Source: Humulus lupulus (taxonomy: Eukaryota; Streptophyta; Magnoliopsida; Rosales; Cannabaceae). From it: a DNA stretch of 64,000 nucleotides. The notes under the pieces were generated by a model, which saw only the letters and a program-made list of their open reading frames with translations, was not told where the DNA came from and ran no database searches. A program made the translations under genes and the position numbers. Below, piece by piece: positions 22,601 to 35,379 of this stretch; within the stretch, counting starts at the first letter, position 1, and the number at the start of each line of letters is the position of its first letter. Location of the stretch: assembly GCF_963169125.1 (NCBI RefSeq), contig NC_084795.1, positions 146,554,766 to 146,618,765 of the forward strand, read 5' to 3'.

Positions 22601-23361
22601 GTGGGCCGGAGTCAGTGGGATAAACAGAGGGTGCGGCCTAAGTCATCGACCCTAAGTATTATGTGATATGAGTGAAATAAGCGATTGATTGTATCATAGA
22701 TCTGAATATATGCGCTGAATGTCTATTGTGGATTATCTGATGAGAGTTCATGCTTAATGAATTAACTATCTGATATCATTGATTGTGTTGTACATGATGT
22801 TTTCTTGCTGGGCCTTGGCTAACGGGTGCTACGTGGTGTAGGTAAAAGTAAGGGTAAGCTTGATCAACCCTGATTGGAGAGCTCTGCGAGTGAAATGTAC
22901 ATAGCCAGCTACTCAGCCGCCATGGTTGAGGTGTAGACAGGGACGCGAGACCCAGAGATTGTCTATTTTTCCTTAGTATGGCTAACCTTTGTTTTTGGGT
23001 GTTTTTGGGAGTCTGTGAATTAACTTTTAACTCTGTTTCTTTTGGGATCCCGTGTATGTAACAGTTTGATTATATAAAATGAGTCTTTTGAGACCAAAAC
23101 CTTTTTAACCCTAGCTCTTACATGTTTAATGACACATTTTTTAAATAATGACTTGATTAGCAAGTCTTGCACCATTATAAGTACACAGTGTAGCGGTCTT
23201 GGCTATCTAGGGCGTTACAGAGCGTATCCCTGTTGAGCTCATTGCTCAGCATCCATCACTACTACTTCCCTTTTGGATTTTTGTACTTTTCTCCTTCTTC
23301 TAAATGTACGTTCAATTTCTAGATCGAGGGGAAGTAGTTCAGGGTCTTGATTCTTGTTCAT
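19644..23361 (-). pseudogene. gag: E6 gag, split by a solo LTR
   Basis: The start is the ATG at 23361-23359 (MNKNQDPELLPLDLE), a lead typical of Athila gag. After about 47 codons the solo LTR 20961-23219 intervenes. The frame resumes at 20960 and shows FELKQVMFQMLQ, the capsid core RARAWLNSLPSDSVTTCQEL and FLMKYFPPSKNAKLHNEI, and YEAWERFKDLLQKFPHHG, then a Met/Gly-rich tail near 20060. The portion 19644-19988 links to protease. A TGA at about codon 41 (AEQ then stop), the split and a frame change near 20600 inactivate it. Confidence 0.85.
20961..23219 (+). repeat. Solo chromovirus LTR in E6 gag
   Basis: It starts TGTAACGACCCAAATTCGC and ends CTAGGGCGTTACA. Flanks are GAGCA (20956-20960) and GAGCG (23220-23224), a 5-bp target duplication with one mismatch. 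It contains the hairpin CCACATTATTATGTGG (21121-21136), GC-rich boxes (22000-22150), the conserved block (22802-22857, ending GGTGTAGGTAAAAG) and GGGATCCC near 23044. There is no internal region, so the rest was lost by LTR-LTR recombination. I see no gene; the 90-codon frame at 21324 resembles nothing known to me. Confidence 0.87.
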
Positions 23362-23467
23362 ACACTGTGTGAACCTGAAATTGTACGAGAATCACCCAAG
23401 TTAGAACAAAAGAAAATTAAAACCAAATTGCAAGACAATCAACTTTACAATAAATGACTTTAAACAA

Positions 23468-23485
23468 TCCCCGGCAACGACGCCA
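23468..23485 (-). other. E6 primer-binding site (tRNA-Asp type)
   Basis: The - strand reads TGGCGTCGTTGCCGGGGA directly after the LTR end. Athila elements carry TGGCGCCGTTGCCGGGGA, usually assigned to tRNA-Asp, so there is one difference. Confidence 0.85.
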
Positions 23486-24975
23486 TGGATATCTTTCCTT
23501 TTAGGATATGCAAGTGTAAATAATCGTTTGACAAGTAATAAAGTATTAAGTAATTGTTTCGTCTCCTCAAGTATTGCTTTAAGCTAAAAATTATAAAACT
23601 CAACTCTAACAATTTGGGTTGCAAACACTTTGAATTGATGTGAGTAATTAAGAATTTGCAAACTTCTTAAAAAAATAATAATAATAAAATGAGCCAATTA
23701 AACTAAATCAATGAATAGTCACTTTGTCAAATGAATGATGAAATAGCTAGGAATATCAATTTCCCCTAATTTGTAGTTCACCCCTATTCCTACAGCAAAG
23801 TTAATCTTGTAACTAAGATTCTATAACAATTGTACTGCCATCTTTCCAAATGCTCATGTTAAAGTTATCACAATTAAATCCACATATTCCTATGCTAATC
23901 CAATTTCAAGAACACAATTCAAGCATTAATCTTATATGTTTGCATGGTGAATACAATATTCCTATAATATTGATTAATTAACAACATAGTTATTAAAATA
24001 CATCAATTAAGCATTTCCACTAATTTCAACCCTTCCGAAATTAATATTAGCTTGTACCTCACTAAATTTGATCAATCTCAAGCAAGAATTAGCAATAAAT
24101 ATATCTTAATTGAACAAGAGAAACATAGCATAAATTTAAATTAACACATTCAAGGTTCACTACAAATTAGGGTTCATTACTATCCCTAGCTTCAAAAAAG
24201 TTAGTTCATTATCAAAATATTAAAATAGCCACAAATTGAAAACACCATTGTTCTATGAGTTCAAGATTTATAGATGGAATGCAAAGATTAAATAGAAAGA
24301 AAGAACAAGATTCTAGTCCCAATGGTGGAAAGTTGATTCTCTTCTTCCTCTTCTCTTGGTTCTCTTCTCTTATCTTTTCCCACGTTCCTCCTCTTATCCT
24401 TGGTGTTTCAGCTCAAAAAACTTACAGAAAATGGGGTTTTCTCTGGTCTTGGGCGGCTGCTGCAAGTTGAAGAAGATAGAGATTGCATTTTTAGGGCTAA
24501 AAAATGGGTATAAACCCTCTTCTCTCTCTCTCCACGTGGGGACCACAACTTTCCCTAAAAATATCAGCAAGTTTTCCACCTCATCATCCATCTCATCAAG
24601 TCATTCCATCTCATTTAATGACTTGCCAAGTATGCATGACTTAAGTTGCTAACTGTGTACACTTTGCTACAGCAAAGTTGAAATGATGCTACAACAAAGT
24701 ATCAGGATTTCAGCTCCAAGATGCTTTCATTGCACAATTTCCACCAAGCTTTCCAAGCATCCTTTCTTTTTGGCCTTCAAAATAGATATCACATTTTTTT
24801 TAGTTCACAATCCAATTATTTTCCAACAAGGTTTATCATTGATTATGACAAAATTCACAAACAAAATAAAAGGACAAAATGACTAAAACCACACATTAGT
24901 AACACAAACACTCTACTTCACTTAGATTTTTAAGTCCAAAAGATCAATTAATAACTCTAAAATATAGAGTTATCA
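23486..24975 (-). repeat. E6 5' LTR (Athila, 1.49 kb)
   Basis: On the - strand it begins TGATAACTCTATATTTTAGA, a typical Athila start, and ends ATATCCA next to the primer site. Its interior is AT-rich with a perfect inverted repeat at 24661-24678. No conserved gene is seen; short frames near 24255-24650 are not convincing. The bases after it (CTGGT) would be the target duplication, but the partner end is lost. Confidence 0.82.
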
Positions 24976-25486
24976 CTGGTGCGCGGGCGCAGGGGCGCAA
25001 GCTAGGCGATGCACATGGCTGGTTGGGGAGGGCTTGGGCTCATGGCTCGGGTCCTCCTTTTCTCTTGTGTGCATATATATTTTTTTAAATTTACATATTT
25101 CAAAAATAAAATTTACAAAAAATCCTATGCCATTTATGGCTTACACAAGATCAAGAAACTCAAATTCCTAACCCAATAGCACCATATAATTAACTATCCA
25201 TCATTTATCCATGCATTCAAAAAATATATCCATCCATTCAATATACATATCAACATACATATAACAAATGCAAGAAACTCACACAATATTTAATATATAT
25301 ATATATGTATAGACTTCTTTGGTACAAATTGTTGGTATTAAATGGTCAAATTAAATGTGTGCACTGGAATATATGAACCCATTTTAATAAATATTAATAC
25401 TAGCCAGGATCATATATATATATAAACATTAAATCACATAAAAAATAGATCAGGGATTACCTCTTGTAGCCTATCAAGTGTCCTTG
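24976..25486. repeat. E9 remnant, left piece (copia-like LTR?)
   Basis: There is no ORF. A GC-rich start (GGTGCGCGGGCGCAGGGGCG) gives way to AT-rich sequence with several ATATAT runs. It continues across an insertion into 31529-31807: CTATCAAGTGTCCTTG is followed there by AGTCTTTTTGTATAAAATC. The style recalls Ty1/copia LTRs, but I find no coding region to prove it. Confidence 0.45.
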
Positions 25487-25851
25487 TGTAATGTCTTGGA
25501 TAACCAAGACCGTTACACTGCGTATTTTAAAATAGTGCAAGATTTACTAATCAAGTTGTTTGAACAATAATGTGATCCTAAGGTCAACTACCAGGTTAGG
25601 GTTAAAAGATTTTTTATTATAAACGATTAATTTTCATTAAAACAGATGTTTGATACATGGGATCCCAAAAATAGAGTATATGTGGTAATTAAAATCTCTA
25701 AAAGTTAATACAACAAAAGCCAGTCTAATGGAAAAATACAAGTTTTTAGGGCTCTGTCCCTGTACTTTCCCTCGGCCGTGGTGGACGAGTAGCTGACTAT
25801 GTACACTTCACCCCCAGAGCTTTCTAACTCATGGTTGGTCCAGTTTCCCTT

Positions 25852-28800
25852 TGTAACGTCCTACGTTTTCGAGTACCTTTAAACGACTTGGGTCGGGATT
25901 TTTTCCCCCGGGTTAAGAATATTATTTTAAATAATATTATATTTTATTTGTAAGTATTCCATGAGTTATTGCTAGCCAAAATATGAATTTTGTGATTTTA
26001 AAAGTCAAGATAAGACTTTCGGTCCTGGACCGACACAAAAACCCTGCTCGGGTAAAAATCTCGGAAAATAAAATGAAAAATCATGGAAATTATATTTTGG
26101 GCATAAAATACATTCATAAAAGTTAAAGTTTGGTCAAAAATAATAAACCTAAAAGAAAATGGAAATTTTAGGGCATTTTGTGGTAAATGCCTAATTTTGC
26201 CGAAATGGGGAATTTTATTCCATGAATGGACCTTAGGTTAAATTTTATTTTGTGGTTAATTAAATTAAATATGAGAGACATTTAATTTAATTAATTAATA
26301 GTAAGTTTGGTGATTAAAACATAATGAGAGTGAAAAAGGTGTAAGAAGTCAAGTGGGCAAGTGGGTAGAAAAGCACTCAAGTGTTTTGTGATATTTTGAA
26401 GAGTTGTGTGAGCCATTCTAACCCCCAAATCCGACCACTCTCCCTCCCTCATTCACTCTCATCTGATTTTTGAAGACTCTCTCAAGTGTTCTCTCCATTT
26501 TCAACCCCAAGAACACCAAAGAAACTTGGAAGCTAAGTCTTGGTCTAGGAAGGGTTTTCCCTAAGGTAAAGTTTCATTAATCTAGACTTTTGTCAAGTTT
26601 TAATCATAGAGTTTCAAATAGCTAATTACCTATGTTGTTGGAGGAAGTTGGTTAGGGTTTTTGAAAGGTTTTGAAGGAGTCAAAGCTTATAGGAAGGTCC
26701 AAACCTTAAGCAAGAACACCAAAGAGGTAAAAAGTTTACTTTTGATGAGTTTGTTGTAGGGTTTTTAGTTTTAAGCATTATTTTGTATATCTAATGCTTA
26801 GAGTTTCTTGTTGATGAAGTAATAAGGTTATGGTAGTTTTTTAATAATTTTTATGATGCATGTGTATTGATTTTTGAAAATGGGAACCAAAACCCCCAAG
26901 GGTTTTGTAGGATACCCTAAAACAAAACATGTTTTAAGCTGTGACTTCCAAGGGGTCAAGCAGCCACTGTATATTGTTTTTGTAAAATTAAATTGTACTG
27001 TGATGTTTTTGAGATTGAGTACATAAAATTGAGCTTTTGAAACACTAAAAAATGTTTAGAAATGAGTAAGTTATGACATTTCAAAGTTTAGGTAAAAAAC
27101 TGTTTTTACGTATTCTTATTTTCGGAACCAAATTTGGACAGCCACTGTATAGGGCAAATGAACCCAGTTTTTTCTAAAATTTTGTGGACATATTGCTGGC
27201 ATAACCTATTAGTCCACTGTAAAATTTGGTAAGAAAATATTAAACGGTTTGAAAGTTATTAACTGTCAAAGTTTGGAAAAAAATAAGGACTTGAAAATAA
27301 GGTCATTTTTACCTCATTGTTGGAAAATGATTTCACCAATCAAAAATGCTCATTTTGACCTAAGATTTTTCAAAGACCTAAATGGCATAACAAAAATGGA
27401 ATTGGGAAATTTTGGTAACAATTGGGTAAGTAAATTTCAAGTTATGAACTAACGAAGTATGTAGTTAAAAATGTGAAAAATAGGTTTTTCACACTTAGTG
27501 TAAAAATGAGATTTTGGAACATAAGGTAAAAAGTAAAATTTTGCTTATTTCAAGATATAAAATGGTAAGTCTTGAAATCATATTTTCACTAAAATTTACC
27601 CTTTGAGTCTAAATGAATTATTTTTATTAAAGAGTTTTTATTCTTTCTAAAAATAAGAGATTTAATTTATTAATAGTTAATAAATTAAAAGAGGGTTTAA
27701 AACCCAATATTTTGAGAAAATAATTAAATAAATTATTTTCCTAGTAAGTAAAATTGATTAATTGCTTTTGGAAAATTAATTAGTCAAGATGAGAAATTTA
27801 TAACGGTTTTCCTAATTAAGACAAATTAGGCAATTTTCTTAAAACGGTTTTTAGATATTAAAACCTTAAGAAAAATAAAAGGAAAATTTAAAGAGTTTAT
27901 TTTCTTTAAAAATAATTAAGGAATTTATTTGTATTTTCTGGATATAATACCGGCTAAAATCTTACATATTTTAACCGACTAGTCGAAAGTGCGGGTTAAT
28001 AGCGATACCTTGAAAGAATAAGATTTTTAGCGGATTGTGGGAAATACCATTGTGATACCTGAGCCTAGGTATCGAGACCTTAGGATAGGTCTCCCCGAGA
28101 CTTAGGGTTTAGTCTCGAATATTTTGTATAACTTTCCTTAATAGGTTTAAAACCAAATAAGGATTGTAAATCCTTACAAATGACTTTTATTAAAATGACC
28201 CAACTGCCCAAAATAATAATAATGAATTATGAGTGCCATAATTAATCCGAGTATACTGTATGGATAACTACAGTATTGGCTAAGCGTAACTAGACTGAAC
28301 GTTGGAGGGTGAAAACCTGCTGAGCGCTAAGGACTCCAAGTAAGTCAACTTATATTGTATGGCTGCAACATGAAATGATTATTGTCTTGCATGTTAGTAT
28401 AGGGATACATGCATATACATAGGCTGTCATAGAAAGTTGCTTAGAGACGTTAGTCTAGTGAGTGCTGATTTAGAAAATATGAACGGTAGAAGTCCGTCAT
28501 ATCCTAGACGGTTGATCCCCGTCACACTGCTTGATTTTATTTATGTCCGGTTCATTACCGAGACGAGTGGCCATGAGATGAGGATAAGCTGGTTAAACCT
28601 AGGGGCGCCAAGATAAATGGGACCTAGGGGCCCTCATGCTTACTTAATCATTGGACGGTTAGAATCCGAGCAAGTGCTCTGATAAGTTATTCCCGGATAG
28701 CAGCCGTGAATATTGGCCATTCCGTGAGAGTGCCTAGAGATACTAGGGGTTGCCAAGATAGAGTGAGGTTGAACACCCTAGGGGCAGCTGCTCACCAGCA

Positions 28801-29680
28801 CCACTGATTAACATAGAAGTCTCCATAAAATCGTGTAAATTGGATTACACTCTTGAATATGTAGCGATGCCCTAGGTAACACGATAGTTACCCTTGATGA
28901 GAATATTTATTGGCTAGATCTTAGTGTGGGGACTCAGTTCTCTTTTACAGATTAGCAATTATGTTGGAGGGCGCGTTACGCATGAATTGTTGGAAATTGT
29001 CGAGCGTTGGTCTCGAATTATTTGGTGATATAATATATCTGCTTGCTCTGAAATTTTCTGAGTGCAGGGATATAATTGTTGATAAGATATAGTTGTGATA
29101 TAATATATCTGCTTGCTCTGGGATTTTCTGAGTGCAGGGATATAATTGTTGGTAAGATATAGTTGTGATATAATATATCTGCTTGTTCTGGGATTTTCTG
29201 AGTGCAGGATTTTTATCTAGATGTGAATTAATTTATCCTTGGTTATCAGGCATGACCATAAGTTTGCCAGGACGCTTTAGCGTTCTTGAAATTGATTGTG
29301 TAGCGTCCGGATGGGTCCGGATCCCTATTTCTCTATCTGCTTTGTTTGGAAGTTGATCTTACTAAGCGTTTTCGCTTACCTAGTTGTTTCATGTTGTAGG
29401 TAAGAGCAAGGGCAAGGAAGAGCAGTGAGCGCTGGAGTCTTCCTTGCAAATGTACATGTGGACCGACCTTTTGGGAAGCCTTTTATTTTTGGAAATGTTG
29501 TGTAATTTTCCTAAACTAGGCTCACTCTAATCTTTATAAAACATGTTTGTAACTAAATGTTAAGTATGGCCATACGACTTTTTAAAAAGTTTTTTTTTTC
29601 TATGGGTTTTTGAGACATTTTGTTAAATGAAAACATTTATATTTCCGCATTATTGAGTCTTGAAAATCCGGGTCGTTACA
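25852..29680 (+). repeat. 3.8 kb LTR (solo) nested in the previous LTR
   Basis: It begins TGTAACGTCCTACGTTTTCG and ends AATCCGGGTCGTTACA, flanked by CCCTT at 25847-25851 and 29681-29685. Over 3829 bp there is no gag or pol, no primer site and no polypurine tract, so it reads as one very long LTR. Orientation is + because GTTGTAGGTAAGAGCAAGGG near 29393 matches the block of + strand LTRs. A 70-bp tandem repeat lies at 29025-29210. Runs of A and T around 27000-27900 contain no protein I recognise. Confidence 0.8.
29025..29210 (+). repeat. 70-bp tandem repeat, 2.7 copies
   Basis: Units begin GTGATATAATATATCTGC at 29025, 29095 and 29165, exactly 70 bp apart, with few differences; the third is partial. 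It is in the 3' part of the long LTR. Confidence 0.88.
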
Positions 29681-31528
29681 CCCTTTGCCTTTACCTGCAC
29701 CACGTAGCCCCTGTGAGCCAAGTCCCAACAAGAAAACCATAAACAACAAGCACATATAACAATAGTAGTATTTAATCAATCTTAACACAACCAGTTCAAT
29801 TATATAACATAATACAGGCATGAAACTAACCAATGGTACACATAATATCAAGTTCATATCTTAACCAATTTCACAAATGTTCAGGGTTGGCACGCTTAGG
29901 CCGAGCCCTCTATTTATCTAGCTGACCCTGGCTCGCTTAGGCCGAGCTGTGTTCAATACGCTTATCATCAGCCCTTACACTCTTAGGTCGTTCATTCTCA
30001 TATTATACAACAATCATACAATCACACAGTACACGTATTCAGTTATTGGGAACCTTAGTCCTGTTCACAGCCACAAGGGTGTAGTTTTCTTACCTCGAAT
30101 CTCGAGTAGAGAATAAAGAGCAGTCCCGAGCAAGATCCTCAGTCCTGAGCCTTAGCGATAATCCTAGTCACAACAACAATGGGTAACTATCAATCTCGTA
30201 TCCAAATAAATGCTTAGGGAACAAATATTAGACTCTGGGACCTCAAATTCTCCTAAACTGGGCAGTAGAATTCATCTTGAGCGCCTAGGTTTGAATCCCC
30301 GAGCCTAAAACCTTATTTTCCCTTAATTCCCCATTTAGATCCGCGACTAGCCCTTAACGGCCGTGGCTCGCCCCTAAGACAGAGGCCAAGCCCTCCCTGC
30401 TGGAGGACACGGGCCGCGACTTGTACCCCTCCAGGTCGTGGCGCGCCTTGCGAACCAGAGGCTCCCAGCCTCCAAAATCATGCGAGCCACGACGCCTAAA
30501 GAATAAGGCCGCGACCCAAGCCCCTAAACCCAGAAAAACTACCTTTTCTCTACGTTTATCCTCGAGCCTAACCTCAAATTCACACCCCAAACCAGCGGCC
30601 AAACCTGGATTTAAGCCTAGAATTCCTATCTTTTTGGTCTAAACATTATATCTAGCTCATAATCAATCCTTACTCCTATTAAACACTCAAATTTAACCAA
30701 AACGCAGAATTTGCACAAGTTCTAATCTCGACAATAATTTAGCTAAATTTAGCATATTAGGATTAGAACTCTTACCTGAATTGATGGTCTAAACACCTCA
30801 GAAACCCTTGATTGACCTTAGCTTTGGTTTTCCTTAGATTGAACCAGCCCAAAATCCAGCTTAATTTTGAGTTCTTCTTCAGCTTTCCTCCTTAGTTCTA
30901 GAGAGATGGAAGAAGAACGTTTTGAGAGTTTTGGGACTTCTAGTGTATTCTGATACATTCCCAAGTCTTCTCTATGTATATCCTTAACCCATAAAAAACC
31001 ATTTTGCCCCTTTAAGTTTATTCAGCCCTCTAATGATTTCTAAGGGTAAAATGATCGTTTTCCCCCGGTTCCCGCTAATTCCTCAAGTGTTCCTACTATT
31101 AACCATTTAATCCTGTCACGTCCAATTAATTACCAAATACTTATTCATTACTCAATAAATCCCAATATATTCTCTAAATTCCCAAACTACCCCTAGGCTC
31201 CCCCGAGTCGAGTATTAAATCCCACTGTGACTATTTTGCCAATCCGCTCACTAGGACCGTCTCGAGCTATTTATTGCAAATATATCCACATAATAATGTG
31301 GTTTCAACCATCTATCACATATAATCACATTTATGCCCTTAATGGGCTAAAATTACAAGCATGCCCTTATAAACTGCAAAGGGCCCACATGCATATCTAA
31401 TTCTCATATTAATCATGCATGCTACATAGTCACAAATTTAACCAATTAAACACACATATAAACCAATTATGCCATCCCGACATGCTAATCAAGGCGCTAA
31501 ACCCTATTAGCAATTTTGGGTCATTACA

Positions 31529-31807
31529 CCTTGAGTCTTTTTGTATAAAATCAACGATCTTCCTATCTAGTAATCTGAAAGCTCAAACCTTGATCTTCCA
31601 GAACAATCCTCAAACAAACACGAGCGTCTGGGCACGTAAGATTCAAAATGTTGATTTATATGACTCTCTAGATGTACTTAATACATGAGATCTAGAGAGG
31701 TTTGACTGAGAGAAGAGGTTTATAATAGTTTTCAGGTTTAGAAAACTATCGCTTTAGAGAGACAGTCTGTATTTTTTTTAATATCATAAAAATAATGAAA
31801 GCCCTTA
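31529..31807. repeat. E9 remnant, middle piece
   Basis: This continues E9 after the solo LTR and ends at CCTTA (31803-31807), the left target duplication of E4. No ORF longer than 90 codons is seen and none is recognisable. Confidence 0.5.
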
Positions 31808-33961
31808 TGTAACACCCTACTACCTTAGAACCATTACCATGTTATTTATAAATGCCCCATTAGCTCGCTAATCGAGGTTTTAGGTTGAAAAAGTGTTAAA
31901 TTGAAATAAATACTCATTGGATAACATTAATTATAAAGTTTTGGACATTCATTTAAAATAAAAAAAGTTATACATTTGGGATCCCAAGATACTGTTTGAA
32001 GGTCATTTACAACTCAAAAATGTGAATACAATCGACCTAGGTGACAAAACCAACCATTACAACATATTCCTCAAAATAACCCCGGCCGTGGCAACCAAGC
32101 AGGTCTAACATGAACACACCGCTCCACCTCATTATTGATCGACCTTTCCCTTGCCCTTACCTGCACCATAGAGCACCCATGAGCCGAAGCCCCGCTAGAA
32201 AACTCAACACATAAGACATAATAATCAATCTAATAATGTACAATTTAAATGGACAACAGATTAAACATAAAGCGACCTATGCCAACCCAGGTGCATACCA
32301 TGCCCTGGGTTCGCGATCTTAAACTAGCGGGTGGATACAACACCCTTAAAGGGTCTTGCCCTAGCGGCCAACACTCAACGTGCTTTCGCCATGCTCGGCC
32401 TTCATCGTTCATTCATAATCATGCATAACATAACATAGTATTTACAAGTATTCACACATATATTAAACACAAATATTAGGGCCACACCCTCAAAAACAAA
32501 AAATAGGGCCATGCCCTGCTCTATTGGCACAAACAATTTTCTTACCTGTGAACTGAGCTGACAGATTAATGCGATCTTGAGCACGATCCCCTAAACTCGA
32601 GCTTTGATGTAAAACCTAGTCATAGTGCCATAATAAATAGATATCCATCAATCCTTAACAAATTAAGAACTTTAGATTAAAATACTAGCCTTTCGGACCT
32701 TGAATTCTACTAAATCGAGTAGTAGAATACTTCCCGAGCCATAACATTTGGATTCCGAGCTTAAAACCTTCAATTGACCAACATTGCCTATTTGAGCTGC
32801 GACCCAGCCCTTAAGGGCCGCGATGCGGGACAAGTCAGAGAGCCTTAGGATCTCATCAAAGGGACACGGGCCGTGGCACGCCTGGGCAAAAATTTGAGGA
32901 CCCCAAGCCTCTGAGTTCATCCAGACTGAGATGCTTGAAGAACAAGGTCGCGACGCGAGCCCGAAAACCCAGAATTCCTCATCCATTTTACGAGATAAAC
33001 TTTGTGAAATTCACCAATCTCGAGCCTTAACCTAGAATTAAGTCTAGAATTCATTTCCAAGCAACATAACTGATACAAGCACGCCAAAAACTTAACTAAA
33101 ACCTCTGTACAACCTAAGCTTAAACACTTGAGTTCAAAACCTTAAAACACTTAAAGTAAACCAAAGAATTCAATAAGGAAACTTATTTTGAATCTTACCC
33201 CAGTGACAATTCCAACCTTAGACTAGATTTACAACACCTCCATCTGCAAATCCCCAACTTCCAACCTCAAATTTTGAGTTTTCCCTTCAATTCTTCCCAA
33301 AATTCTCTAAGTCACCAAGAGAAGGAGAGGGAGCCAAGAAAGAGAAAGAGAGAGCTGAGTTGAGGATTATGTTTCCTTTTCTGTAAGTTCTAGAATTTTA
33401 GTTAGCTTAAGTCTATCCTTAGCTGTAGAATACCCAAAATAACCCTAAGCAATTCCTTAGTCCTTTAATGCCACCAAGGGAAATCCCGTCATTTGTCACA
33501 TCCCACTAATTCCTCGAGTGTTCCTATAAATCCCCATTCAACCCCTGACATACTTAAACCATCACTAAATCACTACCCGTTACCCGGTAAATCCCGAACA
33601 CGTGCTATGTTCCCAAAATACCCCTAGGCTCACCCTGAGTCGGGTATTCAACCCCGTTATGGCTATTTCGCTATTTCGCTCCCTAGGACCGTCACAGATC
33701 ACACATCACAAATATATCACCAAAATCTTGTGGTATCAAGCATAACAGGCATATGATTTAAATTTATGCCCTTAATGGGCCAAAATTACAATTATGCCCC
33801 TATTAAACAAAATGGGCCCACATGCATATTTAATTCACCTAACACATGCATTTCTAATCAAATAGTCATTTACTCCACATAATAACATAATTAAATCAAT
33901 TATTTCCCTCCCGGCACGCTAATCAAGGTACTAATCCTTATTAGAAAATTGGGACGTTACA
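31808..33961 (-). repeat. E4 3' LTR (2.15 kb, intact)
   Basis: It is bounded by TGTAACACC and GGGACGTTACA next to the polypurine tract. It carries TTGGGATCCCAA (31976-31987), the conserved block (32148-32205), GC-rich boxes (32800-32960) and a decayed hairpin (ACCA/TGGT, about 33719-33734). It is the uninterrupted partner of the right LTR, and serves as the template for recognising the insertions there. Confidence 0.9.
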
Positions 33962-33976
33962 ATTATCCCCTCCTTA
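33962..33976 (-). other. E4 polypurine tract
   Basis: The - strand reads AAGGAGGGGATAATT just before the LTR start TGTAACG. Confidence 0.78.
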
Positions 33977-33997
33977 CAAAAATTTTGTCCTCGAAAT

Positions 33998-34558
33998 TTA
34001 ACTGAATAGCTCGGGATATTGATCCCGCATATCATTCTCAAGCTCCCAAGTTGCCTCTTCCACTTTGTTGTTCCTCCACAGCACTTTTACCAAGGCAATG
34101 GTCTTGTTCCACATGAATTTATCTTTCTGGTCTAGCATCTGTACCGGATTTTCCTCATAAGACAAATCTTGATCCAACTCCAATTTCTCATAACTCAATA
34201 CATGCGTAGGATCAGATACATACTTGTAGAGCATGGGCACATGAAATACGATGTGAACTTTTGATAAGGTCAGAGGCATTGCCAATCTGTAGGCTACCTA
34301 TCCAACCCATTCTAGAATCTCAAAGGGGCCAACAAACCTTGGGCTTAACTTTCCCCTCACTCCAAATCGTTTTACCCCTGTCAAGGGAGAAACTCTGAGA
34401 AATACATGATCACAGACTTGTAACTCTACACTCCTGCATCTCAAGTCTGAGTAACTCTTCTGTCGACTCTGGGAGGCGAGCATCCGAGCTCTAATATTCT
34501 CAATCGTCTCATTGGTTTTCTGAATAGCCTCAAGACCTAAATACTTTCTCTCATCCAT
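33998..34558 (-). pseudogene. pol: E4 chromodomain and integrase C-terminus
   Basis: The chromodomain frame is unbroken here (VFHVPMLYKYVSD, ENPVQMLDQK, LVKVLWRNNKVEEATWELE, YPELFS then stop at 33998). Upstream, VCDHVFLRVSPLTGVKRFG and GKLSPRFVGPFEILEWVG form the integrase C-terminal part. A frame break lies at about 34290. It keeps CAG at 34139-34141, where E3 has a TAG stop. Confidence 0.85.
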
Positions 34559-35300
34559 CTCATCCCAATGGATGGGTGATCTGCACTTCCTCCCATATAA
34601 CGTTTAATACGGAGCCACTCTGATAGTCATCAAATAGCCGTTATTATACGAAAATTCAATCAAAGGGAGATACTTACTCCAAGATCCCCCAAAATCCAGC
34701 ACACAGGCTCGCAACATATCCTCCAGTATCTGAATTGTCCTCTCAAATTGTCCATCCGTCTGAGGATGATAGGTGGTACTAAATCACAAATGCGTACCCA
34801 TAGCCTTCTGCAGGCTCTCCCAAAACTTAGAGGTGAAGGTGGGGTCCCTGTCGGATACTGTCGACCTCAGAGCCCCATGTAGTCGCACAATTTCCTTTAC
34901 ATATAACTCATCATACTACTCCACAATATAAGTTCTCTTAACAGGCAAAAAGTGGGCTAATTTGGTGTATCTATCCACAATCACCCATACCGAATCATAC
35001 TATCCTACTGTCTTCGGAAATCCAACCATGAAGTCCATGGTGATGTCCTCCCATTTCCACTCCAGGACCCCTAAAGGCTGCAGCAACCCTGCTGGCCTCT
35101 GATATTCAGCCTTCACCTTCTGATAGGTCAAACACTTGGCCACATAATCTACTATGTCCCTCTTCATCCCTGGCCACCAATACAAAGTTCTCAAGTCTTG
35201 GTACATCTTTGTCCTACCTGGATGTAAGGAATATAGAGTAGTATGAGACTCATCTAGAATCTATCCCCTGATACTGAAATCCATCAGAACGCAAGTCCGA
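34559..35300 (-). pseudogene. pol: E4 integrase core and zinc region
   Basis: The zinc region reads WWPGMKRDIVDYVAKCLTYQ; the second Cys of CLTC is Tyr. It runs into EWKWEDITMDFMVGFPKTVG. The core is recognisable by similarity to E3 but is split by stops (for instance near 34980 and 34915), so no frame longer than about 70 codons remains. Confidence 0.75.
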
Positions 35301-35379
35301 CCTTTATACCTCAATAAACCCACCTCTGAAATAGAAAAGTCCTTAGCCACTCAGGCCAAGACATCCTCCCTGTGTTTCC

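Larger units (their letters stand above)
13444..24975 (-). mobile_element. E6: Athila-lineage Ty3/gypsy element
   Basis: On the - strand the order is 5' LTR (23486-24975), Asp-type primer site, gag, protease, RT, RNase H, integrase and a further ORF in the env position. RT motifs (YCFLDGYSGYNQI, VFMDDFSVF) and the long span after pol are those of the Athila lineage. The 3' LTR is absent: the element is cut at 13444 and fused to the end of an E3 LTR. A solo LTR (20961-23219) splits gag. Without a 3' LTR and with many stops it cannot move by itself. Confidence 0.88.
25487..31528 (-). repeat. Solo chromovirus LTR in E9, itself interrupted
   Basis: It starts TGTAATGTCTTGGATAACC and ends TTTTGGGTCATTACA, flanked by CCTTG on both sides (25482-25486 and 31529-31533), an exact target duplication. 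Landmarks are TGGGATCCCA at 25658, the conserved block (split by the inner LTR, 29681-29737), GC-rich boxes (30340-30540) and the hairpin CCACATAATAATGTGG at 31286-31301. Without the inner 3.8 kb LTR it is about 2.2 kb. No gene is seen. Confidence 0.87.

Noticed and set aside
24976..25486. Host intergenic DNA between elements
   Set aside because: It continues across two insertions into 31529-31807 and 60702-61599 and reads like a copia LTR; but without coding sequence this stays uncertain.
25852..29680. Host gene or ncRNA in the 3.8 kb gene-free stretch
   Set aside because: TG..CA ends with CCCTT duplicated on both sides show it is an inserted LTR.
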